Position numbers and translations under genes: made by a program. Below the pieces are notes generated by a model. The model saw only the letters and a list, made by a program, of their open reading frames with translations. It was not told the DNA's origin and searched no databases. This document shows, piece by piece, positions 19,328-28,396 of a stretch of 64,000 bases of DNA (position 1 is its first letter; every line of letters starts with the position of its first letter). The stretch lies in NCBI RefSeq assembly GCF_030814695.1, contig NZ_JAUSVL010000001.1:2268227-2332226 (forward strand), in the 5' to 3' direction. The stretch is from Oligosphaera ethanolica (GTDB lineage Bacteria; Verrucomicrobiota; Lentisphaeria; Oligosphaerales; Oligosphaeraceae).

Positions 19328-20087
19328 CTACCCTCCTTTCTGACCTGTCGTTTGTTGTTCCTCTTCCGTCTCAAGCCACGCTCTTATCATGACTACCCCT
19401 TGTTCGGTAATGGCAAAGGGCATCGCTCCGCCGAATACTTTTTTGGTAATGTGCGAAATCTTGTGATAGAAAGAGATACTTGACATGCGCCGTAGGCGCT
19501 TAACTATGCTTAACCCCAGGCTTTAGCCTGGGGAAAATGCTCTCCAGTCAATCGTGCCCCGTAGGGGCACTACTGGATGCCTGACAAACACAATCTAAAC
19601 ACGATTACAGACCATTTTCAACCAAGACTTCGGGGCTGTAGTGCCTCTACGAGGCACTGTTCGATAGGACACCTTCCCCAGGCTGAAGCCTGGGGTTAAG
19701 CATGGTCGTGCCCCTACGGGGCAAATTCATGAATAACCACCTGATAAGGAGTCTATTGTCAAAAAGCCTTTCGCAAAAGAAGAGATTAGGTCACATTGGC
19801 GCAAATACATGTGTTCATCACAAGATTTCGCACATTACCACTTTATTGGATGGTATCACAGATTGTGACACCAGCATGTCGATCTCGGATTCCTCCAGCA
19901 CGAACAAGAAATCTTCGGGGAAACGCCTGCGGTTTCTTTTTACGGCCTGCTTAAGTGCTCTGGTCTCGATCTGGTACAAATCGGCCAAATGGCGATCCAG
20001 CATTACCTCCACGCCGCGCACCTTGTAAATGAGGGCGCGAAGCTGTTCCTCCCGCAAAACGACAGCTGTATCATTCCTGTTTGCCAT
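19328..20087 (-). pseudogene. ORF6N domain gene interrupted by a MITE
   Basis: The frame runs from 20087 (LREEQLRALIYKVRGVEVML, RRFPEDFLFVLEESE) to VIPSNKV and then enters a 395-bp insertion. Beyond it, at 19436-19328, the frame resumes as KVFGGAMPFAITEQGVVMIRAW and ends TAG. Removing the insertion plus one 8-bp target duplication restores an uninterrupted ORF6N gene of about 120 codons. As it stands the product is truncated to 89 aa. The start overlaps the AlbA_2 gene stop by 17 bp. It is a paralogue of the N-terminal domain of the next gene. Confidence 0.85.
19445..19839. mobile_element. MITE, copy 1 (395 bp)
   Basis: Terminal inverted repeats of about 23 bp begin GGTAATGTGCGAAATCTTG at the left and end with its complement at 19839. 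Flanking 8-bp target duplications are ACTTTTTT (19437-19444) and ACTTTATT (19840-19847), one mismatch. The interior has no transposase; it carries the stem-loops CCCCAGGCT/AGCCTGGGG (twice) and GCCCCGTAGGGGC. A related 255-bp copy lies inverted at 50703-50957. Confidence 0.9.
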
Positions 20088-21612
20088 GGCCGGTGCCCTC
20101 CCTGTCGGTCAGACGCTTGCCGGTGGCGGTGAGGCGGTATTTCTGGAGTCGGCTGTTCGGCTTGTCGGGGATGGTGTATTCGATCATCCCGTTGGACAGA
20201 AGGCGCCTTACGGTTCTGTTCAAGGCACCAGTCACGGTGTTCAGTCCGAGCCGGGCGGCGATCTCGGATTTCGTCAATGGCTGTCCTTGCAGAAGCAGCA
20301 GGACTCTTGTCGCCCCTGACTCTGCCCCTGACTCTGCCCCTGACTCTGCCCCTGACTCTGCCCCTGACTCTGCCCCGACTTGTGCGGTGACTGGGTCGGT
20401 GACTTCCGGGGCGACGGGTTCCGCGCGTTCGCCGAATTCAGGCACCTTGACCGTTATTCTGAACACATCGCCTTCGACCAGCTCGGGGTCCGCGCCACCG
20501 TAGGCCCGGCTGTACTTCATCATCTTGCGCATGCCGGAACCGAGTTCGTCGGCACGCCCGATCTGGCGAAAGAACTTGGCAATCACGGGGTTCTTGGGGA
20601 ACGGAGTGAAGGTCTCAGGGTCGAGCCGTCCGAATCCATGGGGGCGGCTGCTGTTCTCGGTGCGGACCTGGCCGTATTCGATGATCAGCTTGGCGGGAAA
20701 GGCGTTGGTGTACTCGCGGTGAATCAGGAGGTTTGAGGCGACCTCGCGAAAGATGGCGTCGCGGATGCTGATGCTGGTCGTGCCTTCCAGGTAGAACGGG
20801 TCTGGCAGGTGCTTGTGGACGAAGGCCATGATGCGGTCATAGCTCTCGACCAGGTTTACATCGACGAAGTCCCGGTCGTCGTAACGGTCGAGATTCACCT
20901 TGCGCAGGATCAGGTCGGTGCGGTGATGCGGAACCGTATTCAGCAGCGGAAGCTGCCGTCCCAGGAGTAGAATTCCCGCCAGGGTGATGCCGCTGGTGCC
21001 GGTTTCCGAATTGGTCTGGTAAAGTTGGGCGCTCTTGAGCAATTCGAGATCGTCCATGTCTTTCCACGGGTGATCTTCCCAGCGAAGCCTGGCGATTTTG
21101 CGGCACTTGGCGATCAAGTCGCGGTCGAGATCGTCCAATCCCAAGTGCGGGAAGACCCGGTTTTCGCTGTATGTGGCCTGTTTGCGCTGGTAGAGTTGGG
21201 CAACGAGCACGGTATTGTCGGTGATGTCCAGGTCGCCGTCTTCGTTTCGGTCATAGATGCGGCCGTTGCAGCGATGCACCTGCGAACTTTCCGGGACGTA
21301 GACGTGCAGCAGCGATTTGCCGTCCATCTCGACCTCAACGACGGAGAGGTAGGCGGGCGGATGCAGCTTCTGCGGGTTATTGACGGCGGTGACGAAGTCC
21401 TTCCTGATTTGGGCCATCGCGTCCGGTTCGATACCGCCGACCTGGCCCGAGTCCTCTACGCCCAGCAGGATCGTCCCGCCATGGCGATTAAGGAAGGCGC
21501 AGACAGATTCGTACACATCCCGGCTGAGCTGGCTGCGGCAGGTCTTGAATTCAGTGGAGAGTCCTTCTCCTTGACTGACCAAATCTCTGATTTTATCCTC
21601 GGAGGGGCTCAT
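20071..21612 (-). CDS. Schlafen AlbA_2 / GHKL-like ATP-binding protein
   Basis: The protein has 513 aa with GGAG five bases before the ATG at 21612. Residues about 15-130 form the AlbA_2 (AAA_4) domain (LSTEFKTCRS, FLNRHGGTILLGVEDSG). The region 250-390 carries the HATPase_c_4 signature (SISIRDAIFREVASNLLIHR; RQIGRADELGSGMRKM). A linker of five GAES repeats near 410-432 precedes a winged helix (PLTKSEIAARLGLNTVTGAL). Such proteins (COG2865-like) are common in RM loci as presumed regulators or effectors. It starts 47 bp after hsdM and overlaps the ORF6N gene. Confidence 0.88.
   Translation of the reverse strand: MSPSEDKIRDLVSQGEGLSTEFKTCRSQLSRDVYESVCAFLNRHGGTILLGVEDSGQVGGIEPDAMAQIRKDFVTAVNNPQKLHPPAYLSVVEVEMDGKSLLHVYVPESSQVHRCNGRIYDRNEDGDLDITDNTVLVAQLYQRKQATYSENRVFPHLGLDDLDRDLIAKCRKIARLRWEDHPWKDMDDLELLKSAQLYQTNSETGTSGITLAGILLLGRQLPLLNTVPHHRTDLILRKVNLDRYDDRDFVDVNLVESYDRIMAFVHKHLPDPFYLEGTTSISIRDAIFREVASNLLIHREYTNAFPAKLIIEYGQVRTENSSRPHGFGRLDPETFTPFPKNPVIAKFFRQIGRADELGSGMRKMMKYSRAYGGADPELVEGDVFRITVKVPEFGERAEPVAPEVTDPVTAQVGAESGAESGAESGAESGAESGATRVLLLLQGQPLTKSEIAARLGLNTVTGALNRTVRRLLSNGMIEYTIPDKPNSRLQKYRLTATGKRLTDREGTGHGKQE
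20314..20377. repeat. 12-bp in-frame tandem repeat (five units)
   Basis: The unit TGACTCTGCCCC repeats five times and encodes GAES repeats in the linker of the AlbA_2 protein. Length changes would keep the reading frame. Confidence 0.9.
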
Positions 21613-21659
21613 GGTGGCTCCATGTGGAATTTGTCATTGGTGGCGGCACCAATTTATTA

Positions 21660-23285
21660 TTACTGGCCATAGCCCAAGGCCTCCATGTTGGCGCGGATCG
21701 CGTTGTCCAACTGGCTGGACTCGGTCATCTGCTCGTAGAGGGCCGCCGTGAGTTCGGCCATCTTCTCCTCGAAGGGGACGCCGTCGTCCTCGACCGCCTC
21801 GGTGCCGACGTAGCGGCCAGGCGTCAGCACGTAGCCGTGCTCCTTGATCTCCTTGAGCGTGGCCGTGCCGCAGAAGCCCGGCTGGTCCTCGTAGGTTCCG
21901 TAGGCGTCGCCCTCGGAACGCCAGGCGTGGTAGGTGCGGGTGATCAGGGCGATGTCCTCGTCGGACAGCTCGCGATGGGTCCGGTCCATGAGCGTGCCCA
22001 TCTTCCTGGCATCGATGAAGAGAGTTTCGCCGGAACGGGCACGATAGCCCTTGGCCCGGTTGGCGGTCTTCTGCCGGGTGAGGAACCAGAGACACACGGG
22101 AATCGGGGTCGTGTAGAAGAGCTGCCCGGGCAGCGCGATCATGCAGTCCACCAGGTCGGCCTCAATGATGGCCTGGCGGATGTCACCCTCGCCGGAGGTG
22201 TTCGAGGACATCGAGCCGTTGGCCAGCACAAAGCCGGCGGTGCCGTCCGGGGCCAGGTGGTAGAGGAAGTGCTGAATCCAGGCATAGTTGGCGTTGCCGC
22301 CGTCCACGGTGATGACCGAGCCGTCCTTCTGCTTGCGCTCACCGCCTTTGGGGGGCGTGCCATACTTCCAGCGGACGTCGTCGGCCACCTTCGAATGGCC
22401 CCAGTCCTCCATGTTGAACGGGGGATTGGCAAGGATGAAGTCGGCGCGCAGGTCCTTCTGCTTGTCGTCGAGGAAGCTGTCGCCCCACTCGATGTGTGCG
22501 TCGATGCCCCGGATGGCCAGGTTCATGAGCGCCAGCCGCCAGGTGGTGTAGTTGGACTCCTGGCCGAAGATCGAGATCCGGCGCTGGGTCTGCGCCTTGC
22601 TCTTGCCGCCTGCCTGTCCGTTGGAGGAGGCGTGTTCGGTGACGAACTTGGCGGCCGAGACGAACATACCGCCCGAACCGCAGCAGGGGTCGTAGACGCG
22701 CCCCTTGAAGGGCTCCAGCATCTCGACCAGCAGCCGCACCACGCACTGGGGCGTGTAGAACTCGCCGCCGCCCTTGCCCTCCTTCTCGGCGAACCGGGCC
22801 AGGAAGTACTCGTAGACGCGGCCGAGAATATCCTTCTTGCGGCTTTCGGCATCGCCCAAGCCGATGGTGGCGATCAGGTCGATCAGCTCCCCGAGCCGGG
22901 TCTTGTCCAGCGCCGGTCGGGCATAGTCCTTGGGCAGGACGCCCTTGAGCTGGACGTTGTCGCGCTCGATGGCCTTCATCGCATCGTCCACAAGCTGGCC
23001 GATGCTGGCCTGCTTGGCGCTCTTCTGCAGGTAGGGCCACCGCGCCTCCGGGGGCACCCAGAAGACGTTCTCGGCCAGGTACTCGTCGCGGTCCTCGGCC
23101 TCGGCGTAGTCGTCGGCGGCCAGCCGGTCGTGCATCTCCATGAACGCATCGGAGATGTACTTGAGGAAGATCAGCCCCAGCACGACGTGCTTGTACTCCG
23201 CCGCGTCCATGGTGCCGCGCAGTTTGTCCGCTGCGGCCCACAGCTTGTCCTCAAAGCCGAGATTGGCTCCTGTCCCGTTTGCCAT
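21660..23285 (-). CDS. hsdM: type I restriction-modification, M subunit (N6-adenine methylase)
   Basis: The protein has 541 aa. The ATG at 23285 ([16 protein letters not shown]) is preferred over the frame's upstream extension because it has AGGAAAG upstream and a typical HsdM start. HsdM_N domain covers residues 10-140; the SAM motif is [11 protein letters not shown] near 205 and the catalytic motif [13 protein letters not shown] near 290. It methylates adenine in the target chosen by HsdS and is part of the restriction complex. It follows the HTH gene by 83 bp. Motifs are intact. Confidence 0.96.
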   Translation of the reverse strand: MANGTGANLGFEDKLWAAADKLRGTMDAAEYKHVVLGLIFLKYISDAFMEMHDRLAADDYAEAEDRDEYLAENVFWVPPEARWPYLQKSAKQASIGQLVDDAMKAIERDNVQLKGVLPKDYARPALDKTRLGELIDLIATIGLGDAESRKKDILGRVYEYFLARFAEKEGKGGGEFYTPQCVVRLLVEMLEPFKGRVYDPCCGSGGMFVSAAKFVTEHASSNGQAGGKSKAQTQRRISIFGQESNYTTWRLALMNLAIRGIDAHIEWGDSFLDDKQKDLRADFILANPPFNMEDWGHSKVADDVRWKYGTPPKGGERKQKDGSVITVDGGNANYAWIQHFLYHLAPDGTAGFVLANGSMSSNTSGEGDIRQAIIEADLVDCMIALPGQLFYTTPIPVCLWFLTRQKTANRAKGYRARSGETLFIDARKMGTLMDRTHRELSDEDIALITRTYHAWRSEGDAYGTYEDQPGFCGTATLKEIKEHGYVLTPGRYVGTEAVEDDGVPFEEKMAELTAALYEQMTESSQLDNAIRANMEALGYGQ

Positions 23286-23368
23286 GTGCTGTCTTTCCTC
23301 TTTATACAAAACGGCATGCCGCAAGGCAGCCCGCCGCCATTGTCAGTTTTCCTCGAAGCTGCGTTGGA

Positions 23369-23566
23369 TCAGGCTCTTGACCGTGTGTTCTCCGGGTGCT
23401 GCTTCAGCCACTCGTCGATGGCGTCCTTGTGGAAGCGCCAGCGCTTGCCGAGCTTCTGCCCCGGCAGGCGGCCCTCTTGAACCAACTTGTACAATGTCGA
23501 CCGCGAGATCTTCAGGTACTCGGCCAGCTCGCCGATTGACATCACCTCGTCGGGTTCTCTTTTCAT
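23369..23566 (-). CDS. excisionase-family HTH DNA-binding protein
   Basis: The protein has 65 aa with GGAGG nine bases before the ATG at 23566. It shows the HTH_17 pattern MSIGELAEYLKISRSTLYKL and GKRWRFHKDAIDEWL. It heads the type I RM operon and is a paralogue of the 65-aa HTH at 8560-8757. It is probably an operon regulator. Confidence 0.88.
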   Translation of the reverse strand: MKREPDEVMSIGELAEYLKISRSTLYKLVQEGRLPGQKLGKRWRFHKDAIDEWLKQHPENTRSRA

Positions 23567-23798
23567 GATCGGTAACCTCCGGTTCGGAATTCCCGAGCAG
23601 ACTCAAAGTGTGCGGATAATGTCAGTTGTTATCAGATGTTGTCAAACTAGAATGCCCGACGTTTGCCACAATACTGCCGAAGAAGTCTCCCGCTCTTCTC
23701 TTGGCGAGGCCTGCGGCATTCCCCTCATGGCCGAGAGCGACGGCGGTCGGGCCGCCGCTCGGCCGAGAGAGCCGGGGAGAGGCAACGGAGCCGGGCGA

Positions 23799-23972
23799 TC
23801 ACGGGTTGGGGTCGGAGACCGGAACGCGGGTGTTAAGCGACGCGGCGGGCAGCGCCAGATCGGCAGGCCGGTTGGCGGGATTGCTTTCGAAGGCGATTGC
23901 GTTTTCGCGGCGGCGATAGCCAGCGCCCAATAAGCTCTGGCCGGGCGACGGCTCGGTTAAGTGCGGAGCCAT
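23799..23972 (-). other. conserved 57-codon leader ORF/element, copy B
   Basis: This is the counterpart of 8946-9119: same ATG, same TGA, no indels, roughly 80% identical at DNA level. Similarity extends beyond the frame by some tens of bases on both sides. It lies 230 bp upstream of the HTH gene of the RM operon. It may be a small gene or a structured/regulatory leader. Confidence 0.4.
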
Positions 23973-24518
23973 TTTTTTTCGGCCCCGAATCACCAGGGCT
24001 TTGTCGTTTACGGCCAGCCCCCCGGCTGGCCGTTTGCCTTCATGGCCGCAAATCCCGCTCAGCCAAAGGGATTTGCAACACGCGCGCCGCCCTCTCTCGT
24101 TCCCCGGCGCGCTCTATCCTCCCGCCGTCCCTGCCGCCGTTCGGGCCAGAGACCTTCGAGATACGGCCAAAACTCTCTGGTGCTCTCGCGCTCTATAGAG
24201 ACGAAAACTCTACGCACCCGCGCGCGGCCCGTTTTCGACCCGTTTCCGGGATGCCCCGACGGCTCCACCCCCGGATTACAGAGCGGTCCGGTGGCGGTCG
24301 CGCCGCGATGCGCTTGGCGTAGAGTAAGCCAGCACGCTCTACAGGTGCTGTTATCGTCACTCAGTGAGCACATTGCGCTGTTAATCGATCCGCCTCCTGG
24401 TGCGTTAAACAGGACTCCCGATGTGTCAGGCTGGGAAAAAAGCCGTCAGCTCCGCCATTGACAAATCCGAACCACTTATTATTATATGGACACGAAACGT
24501 CAATACGGAGCCACTGGC
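23973..24518. other. intergenic between RM operon and abiE pair
   Basis: No credible gene in about 545 bp. It contains two stem-loops: ACGGCCAGCC/GGCTGGCCGTTT (24010-24034) and GCAAATCCC/GGGATTTGC (24052-24080). Confidence 0.6.
24010..24034. terminator. strong GC hairpin, possible terminator
   Basis: A perfect stem ACGGCCAGCC with loop CCCC-type bases and GGCTGGCCGT, followed by only three T on the plus strand. It has no plus-strand gene before it, so its direction and role are unclear. Confidence 0.35.
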
Positions 24519-25106
24519 ATGCAGACCGAGAAGATCATTGACCTGGCGCGAAAACGCGGCGTCATCCGTGCCGCCGACGTCGAAGATGCTGGGGCCAGTC
24601 GTACGCTGCTTCCCTATCTTGCGGACAAGGGGGAACTGCGGCGCGTCAGCCGCGGAGCCTATGCGCTGGCCGACTACCAGCCGGAACATGAGACTCTTCT
24701 CGCGGCGGCGGCAGGCGTGCCGCATGGCGTCATCTGTCTGCTCTCCGCCCTCCAGTTCCATGAGATCACCACCCAGATGCCCATGGAGACCTGGATCGCG
24801 ATCAAGCGCGGCACTCACATGCCGACCTGCAAGGGGATCAACCTCCAGGTAATGAAGCTTACCGGACCTGCCTTCTCTGAGGGAATCGAGGAACATGACG
24901 CCGATGGCATCCGCATTCGTGTCTACTCGCCCGCCAAGACGGTCGTCGACTGCTTCAAGTTCCGCAACCGCATCGGGCTGGACGTGGCTCGCGAGGCGCT
25001 GCGCGACGCCCTGGCGCAAAGGAAGGCCACCCGCGACGAAATCTGGCGACTCGCCAAGTACTGCCGGATGTCCCACGTCATGCGTCCCTACCTGGAGATG
25101 GCCTGA
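24519..25106 (+). CDS. abiEi: AbiEi-family antitoxin (type IV TA)
   Basis: The protein has 195 aa from the ATG at 24519 (MQTEKIIDLARKRG), which has GGAG eight bases upstream; an earlier ATG at 24486 lacks a site. The N-terminus has the AbiEi winged-helix pattern (GVIRAADVEDAGASRTLLPYL, LRRVSRGAYAL). The C-terminal domain contains IRIRVYSPAKTVVDCFKFR and a tail RMSHVMRPYLEMA. AbiEi proteins repress their own operon and neutralise the AbiEii nucleotidyltransferase. The stop overlaps the toxin start (TGATG). Confidence 0.93.
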   Translation: MQTEKIIDLARKRGVIRAADVEDAGASRTLLPYLADKGELRRVSRGAYALADYQPEHETLLAAAAGVPHGVICLLSALQFHEITTQMPMETWIAIKRGTHMPTCKGINLQVMKLTGPAFSEGIEEHDADGIRIRVYSPAKTVVDCFKFRNRIGLDVAREALRDALAQRKATRDEIWRLAKYCRMSHVMRPYLEMA

Positions 25107-25972
25107 TGAGCAAGGAAGACACCAGCAAGTCGGTTCACCAGCGGCTGCTGAACATCCGCGACACCACCGGCGAGCAGTTCAATCACTTGCTGATGCGCTA
25201 CGGCCTGGAGCGTCTGCTGTACAGAATCCAGGCGGCCGGTCACGCCGAGACCTTCGTGCTGAAAGGTGCGATGCTCTTTGCCCTGTGGCACGATGTCCCC
25301 GGTCGCCCCACCCGGGACATTGACCTCCTGGGCTTCGGCGATCTCACCCACGACCGGCTGCGCGCCATCTTCGCCGATGCCTGCGCAGTCGAGGTGCAGG
25401 ACGACGGACTGCGTTTCGATGCAGACTCCATCCAGACCGACGACATTCGTGACGACCAGGAGTACCATGGTGTCCGCGTTCGGTTGCTCGGGTTTCTTGG
25501 CCGTGCCCGTCTGGCCATTCAGATCGACGTGGGGTTCGGCGATGCCCTGACACCGGAGCCGCAACAGATCGACTACCCGGCGATCCTGGATTTTCCCGCG
25601 CCTCGCCTGCGCGCCTACCATCCGGCGACGGTTGTGGCAGAGAAGCTCAACGCCACGGTGGTTCTCGGCGCTCTCAACAGCAGGATGAAGGACTTCTACG
25701 ACATGCACGTCATCCTCACGCACATGGGCATCGACGACGATCTCCTGCGCGCCGCCATTCGAGGAACCTTCGAACGGCGCAACGTCCCGCTGCCGGAGGA
25801 GTTGCCTGTCGCCTTCACGCCAGAATTCATCGAGGACGGCATCAAGGAAACCCAATGGCGGGCATTCCTACGCCGCAGCGGGCTTGAATCGTTCGGCCTC
25901 GATTTGGTCACCGTACTGGCCGACCTCAAGAAGCGCCTCTGGCCGCTGCTGTCGGCAGCCAAGCACCGCTGA
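25106..25972 (+). CDS. abiEii: AbiEii-family nucleotidyltransferase toxin
   Basis: The protein has 288 aa, translationally coupled to the antitoxin. The nucleotidyltransferase motifs are intact: FVLKGAMLFALW near residue 52, PTRDIDLLGFGD near 72, IQIDVGFGD near 145 and KLNATVVLGALNSRMKDFYD near 180-200. AbiEii toxins modify tRNA or other targets with nucleotides and cause growth arrest on phage infection. The pair is on the opposite strand from the RM operon and ends 38 bp before the IS66 end, at the edge of the island. Confidence 0.93.
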   Translation: MSKEDTSKSVHQRLLNIRDTTGEQFNHLLMRYGLERLLYRIQAAGHAETFVLKGAMLFALWHDVPGRPTRDIDLLGFGDLTHDRLRAIFADACAVEVQDDGLRFDADSIQTDDIRDDQEYHGVRVRLLGFLGRARLAIQIDVGFGDALTPEPQQIDYPAILDFPAPRLRAYHPATVVAEKLNATVVLGALNSRMKDFYDMHVILTHMGIDDDLLRAAIRGTFERRNVPLPEELPVAFTPEFIEDGIKETQWRAFLRRSGLESFGLDLVTVLADLKKRLWPLLSAAKHR

Positions 25973-26096
25973 CAGGCGACGGTTCCATGAGCGCATACGC
26001 GATCTATACCGTAAGCGCTCGCCCAGCCCATTAAGCAGGAAATTCTGATGCGTTTAGGTTAATTGGCAGTCCTGAAACCAACCAAGGAGACTGCCA

Positions 26097-26435
26097 ATGA
26101 CCGACCGTGAAATTGCCTGGCGTGACGCCTTGTCCGCCCATTCGTCGTCCGGAATGCCTTTGAGTTGCTACTGTCGCGACAAGGGGCTCAACTATCATCA
26201 GGCGGTGTACTGGCGCCGCCGCCTGGCCACGATTGACGGCGCCGCCGGCTTGTCCGTCCCGGATGCGCCCGCCCCGACTTTTTCGCTCGTAGAGCTATCC
26301 GAGCCGCCGCGGCAGGTCGCGGACAGCGGCGTGGCCATTGAGTGCGGACGCTGCCGGATCAGCCTGAAGGCCGGCTTTGATCCGTCGGTGCTATCCCGGG
26401 CGCTGGCCGTCCTGTCGGGTCTGGAGGCGGACTGA
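26097..26435 (+). CDS. tnpA: IS66 accessory protein TnpA
   Basis: The protein has 112 aa: WRDALSAHSSSGMPLSCYCR and YHQAVYWRRRL are the IS66 Orf1 helix-turn-helix region. AAGGAGA precedes the ATG. The stop overlaps the tnpB start. An almost identical copy lies at 36668-37006. Confidence 0.9.
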   Translation: MTDREIAWRDALSAHSSSGMPLSCYCRDKGLNYHQAVYWRRRLATIDGAAGLSVPDAPAPTFSLVELSEPPRQVADSGVAIECGRCRISLKAGFDPSVLSRALAVLSGLEAD

Positions 26436-26762
26436 TGTTGTCCCTGCCGCCATCCGCACGCATCTATATTTGCCACCAGGCCGTGGACATGCGCAAGTCG
26501 TTTGACGGCCTGGCGGCGACCTCCAGCCAGCTGCTCGCCCAAAGTCCGGCTTCCGGGCATTTCTTCGTCTTTCTCAACGCCCGGCGCACGCTGATCAAAA
26601 TCCTCAACTGGGACGGCGACGGCTACACCATCTGGAGCAAGCGCCTTGAGCAGGGACAATTCAACCTGCCCAAAGCCGTCGGCGACCGCCTGCTGCTTGA
26701 TCTGCGTGACCTTCACGCCATGCTTGATGGCGTGAAACCGGGCGCGTACTACAAAAGATTTT

Positions 26763-28312
26763 CACAGCCGTCCCATAACTTGATGGTGGCTTCGTAAAAA
26801 AAAGGATTCACGGCATCTTAATGGTAGCCTAGTAAGCAACCATAGGAGGTACCATGAATCCACTAAAAAGTACTGTGTCAGTCCTCGCGCAGATTGCAAG
26901 CTGGATACCTGACCGGATTATCGACAACCTCGCCAAAAAGTACAAAATCCAGACACGGGCCTTCAGCGCCACCAGCCATGTAATGGCTATGCTTTACGCG
27001 CATCTGGCGCATTCATTAAGTCTGAACGACATCTGTGACAGCCTCCACAACCATGCCGGCCCCCTTGCTCAGATACGCAACTGCACGCCTCCGAGCAGGA
27101 ACGGTCTCTCTCACGCCAACAAGACCCGCAATGCGGATATGGCCGAAGAACTGTTCTGGAAGGTATATGAGTCACTGTCAACCCGTTACCCCGAGTTCCT
27201 GACCTCCAGCCGCAATTATCCCGGTTTGCCCTACCGCTTCCGGACAAGAACCATTCGCGCCGTTGATTCAACCACCATCAAACTGACGGCATTTAATATG
27301 GGCTGGGCCCAGCACCGACGCCAGAAAGCGGCCGCCAAGATGCACACGGCGCTGAACATGCGCTCGTTCCTGCCGAACTTCGTCCTCGTCAAAAGTGCAA
27401 AGGATTCTGACCCGAAAAGCGCCTGGGAACTGTGCGCCGACATGAAGGCCGGAGAGGTCGTGGTATTCGACAAGGCCTATGTTGATTTTAAGCATCTTAA
27501 GGTCCTTGACACGCGCGGCGTCTCCTGGGTGACGCGGGCCAAGGAAAACATGCTCTATGAAGTTATGGGACAGCATGCGACTGGGAAACCGGAGGCGTCT
27601 GATCCCGTCAAACATGCGTCCGCCTCCTCAGAACCCGAGACAGATACGGCTGAAGTTATGGGACAGCAAGCGCCCGGCAAGCGCCGCTATGTCCGCAAGA
27701 AATGCAAGGTGTTGTCAGATGAGCGCATCAGGCTGATAGGGGTGCAGACCAAGGACAATTACCCCGATGACCTGCGGCTGGTCACGGCAGAGGTCGAGGT
27801 GAAGGGGAAGATGGTGGTGATGACGTTTATTACCAACAACTTCGAGTGGTCGCCGTTTTCCGTGTGCCAGCTCTATCAATGCCGTTGGGGTGTGGAGGTG
27901 TTTTTCAAGGAAATCAAACAGACGCTGCAGCTGGCCGATTTCCTTGGATATAACGAAAATGCCGTCCGCTGGCAAGTCTGGACAGCGCTGCTTGCCTATC
28001 TCCTGCTACGGTTCGTCGCTTGGTACAACAAGTGGAAGCGCCAGTTCAGTCGGCTCTTTACCTTGTTGCGTGCCGTGCTCTGGAATTACTTCAGTTTGCC
28101 CAGTATCATCGAGTGCTGCGACACGAAGCGGGAGCGGCGCCATATTATCCGGGGAAGTCCGGAAAAAGCATATCAGCTGTATTTTGAAGGGATGGTATAG
28201 TCTCCTGGCTAAACTTTTCCACACACAAAGAAGGTGTCTTGAAAAATCAGGCGGCCTCGTGCTCGCATGTGCCCAAAAAACAGGTAATTTCAGTGACTAT
28301 GGGACGGCTGTG
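26763..28312 (+). mobile_element. IS4-like insertion sequence (1550 bp)
   Basis: Terminal inverted repeats CACAGCCGTCCCATA and the complement at 28298-28312. A 9-bp target duplication AAAGATTTT flanks it at 26754-26762 and 28313-28321. One transposase gene. It lies near the 3' end of tnpB. Confidence 0.93.
26854..28200 (+). CDS. IS4-family DDE transposase
   Basis: The protein has 448 aa, preceded by AGGAGG. DDE residues are in IRAVDSTTIKL near residue 140, VVFDKAYVDFKHL near 207 and the Y-x2-R-W-x3-E-x6-K signature YQCRWGVEVFFKEIKQ near 345. The N-terminus has the DUF4372-like region. Two copies of EVMGQ(H/Q)A(T/P)GK near residues 237 and 269 flank a Ser/Pro/Glu-rich insert that looks unlike the rest of the family. 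It is probably functional. Confidence 0.93.
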   Translation: MNPLKSTVSVLAQIASWIPDRIIDNLAKKYKIQTRAFSATSHVMAMLYAHLAHSLSLNDICDSLHNHAGPLAQIRNCTPPSRNGLSHANKTRNADMAEELFWKVYESLSTRYPEFLTSSRNYPGLPYRFRTRTIRAVDSTTIKLTAFNMGWAQHRRQKAAAKMHTALNMRSFLPNFVLVKSAKDSDPKSAWELCADMKAGEVVVFDKAYVDFKHLKVLDTRGVSWVTRAKENMLYEVMGQHATGKPEASDPVKHASASSEPETDTAEVMGQQAPGKRRYVRKKCKVLSDERIRLIGVQTKDNYPDDLRLVTAEVEVKGKMVVMTFITNNFEWSPFSVCQLYQCRWGVEVFFKEIKQTLQLADFLGYNENAVRWQVWTALLAYLLLRFVAWYNKWKRQFSRLFTLLRAVLWNYFSLPSIIECCDTKRERRHIIRGSPEKAYQLYFEGMV

Positions 28313-28396
28313 AAAGATTTTCAAAAAAAATGTGATTTCGCCATTTTTTTTTGCGTGCCTGCTTGCATGTATTTGTTTTTAATGTAAGTTATTGGT

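Larger units (their letters stand above)
26435..28335 (+). pseudogene. tnpB: IS66 accessory protein TnpB, split by IS4-like insertion
   Basis: The frame has the IS66 Orf2 motifs (YICHQAVDMRKSFDGL, FVFLNARRTLIKIL, DGDGYTIWSKRLEQG) and reaches YYKRF at 26762, where the IS4-like element enters. After the element and its 9-bp duplication the frame ends SKKM-stop at 28335, exactly as in the intact copy at 36327-36668. The present product would carry about 12 foreign residues and may still function. Confidence 0.88.
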
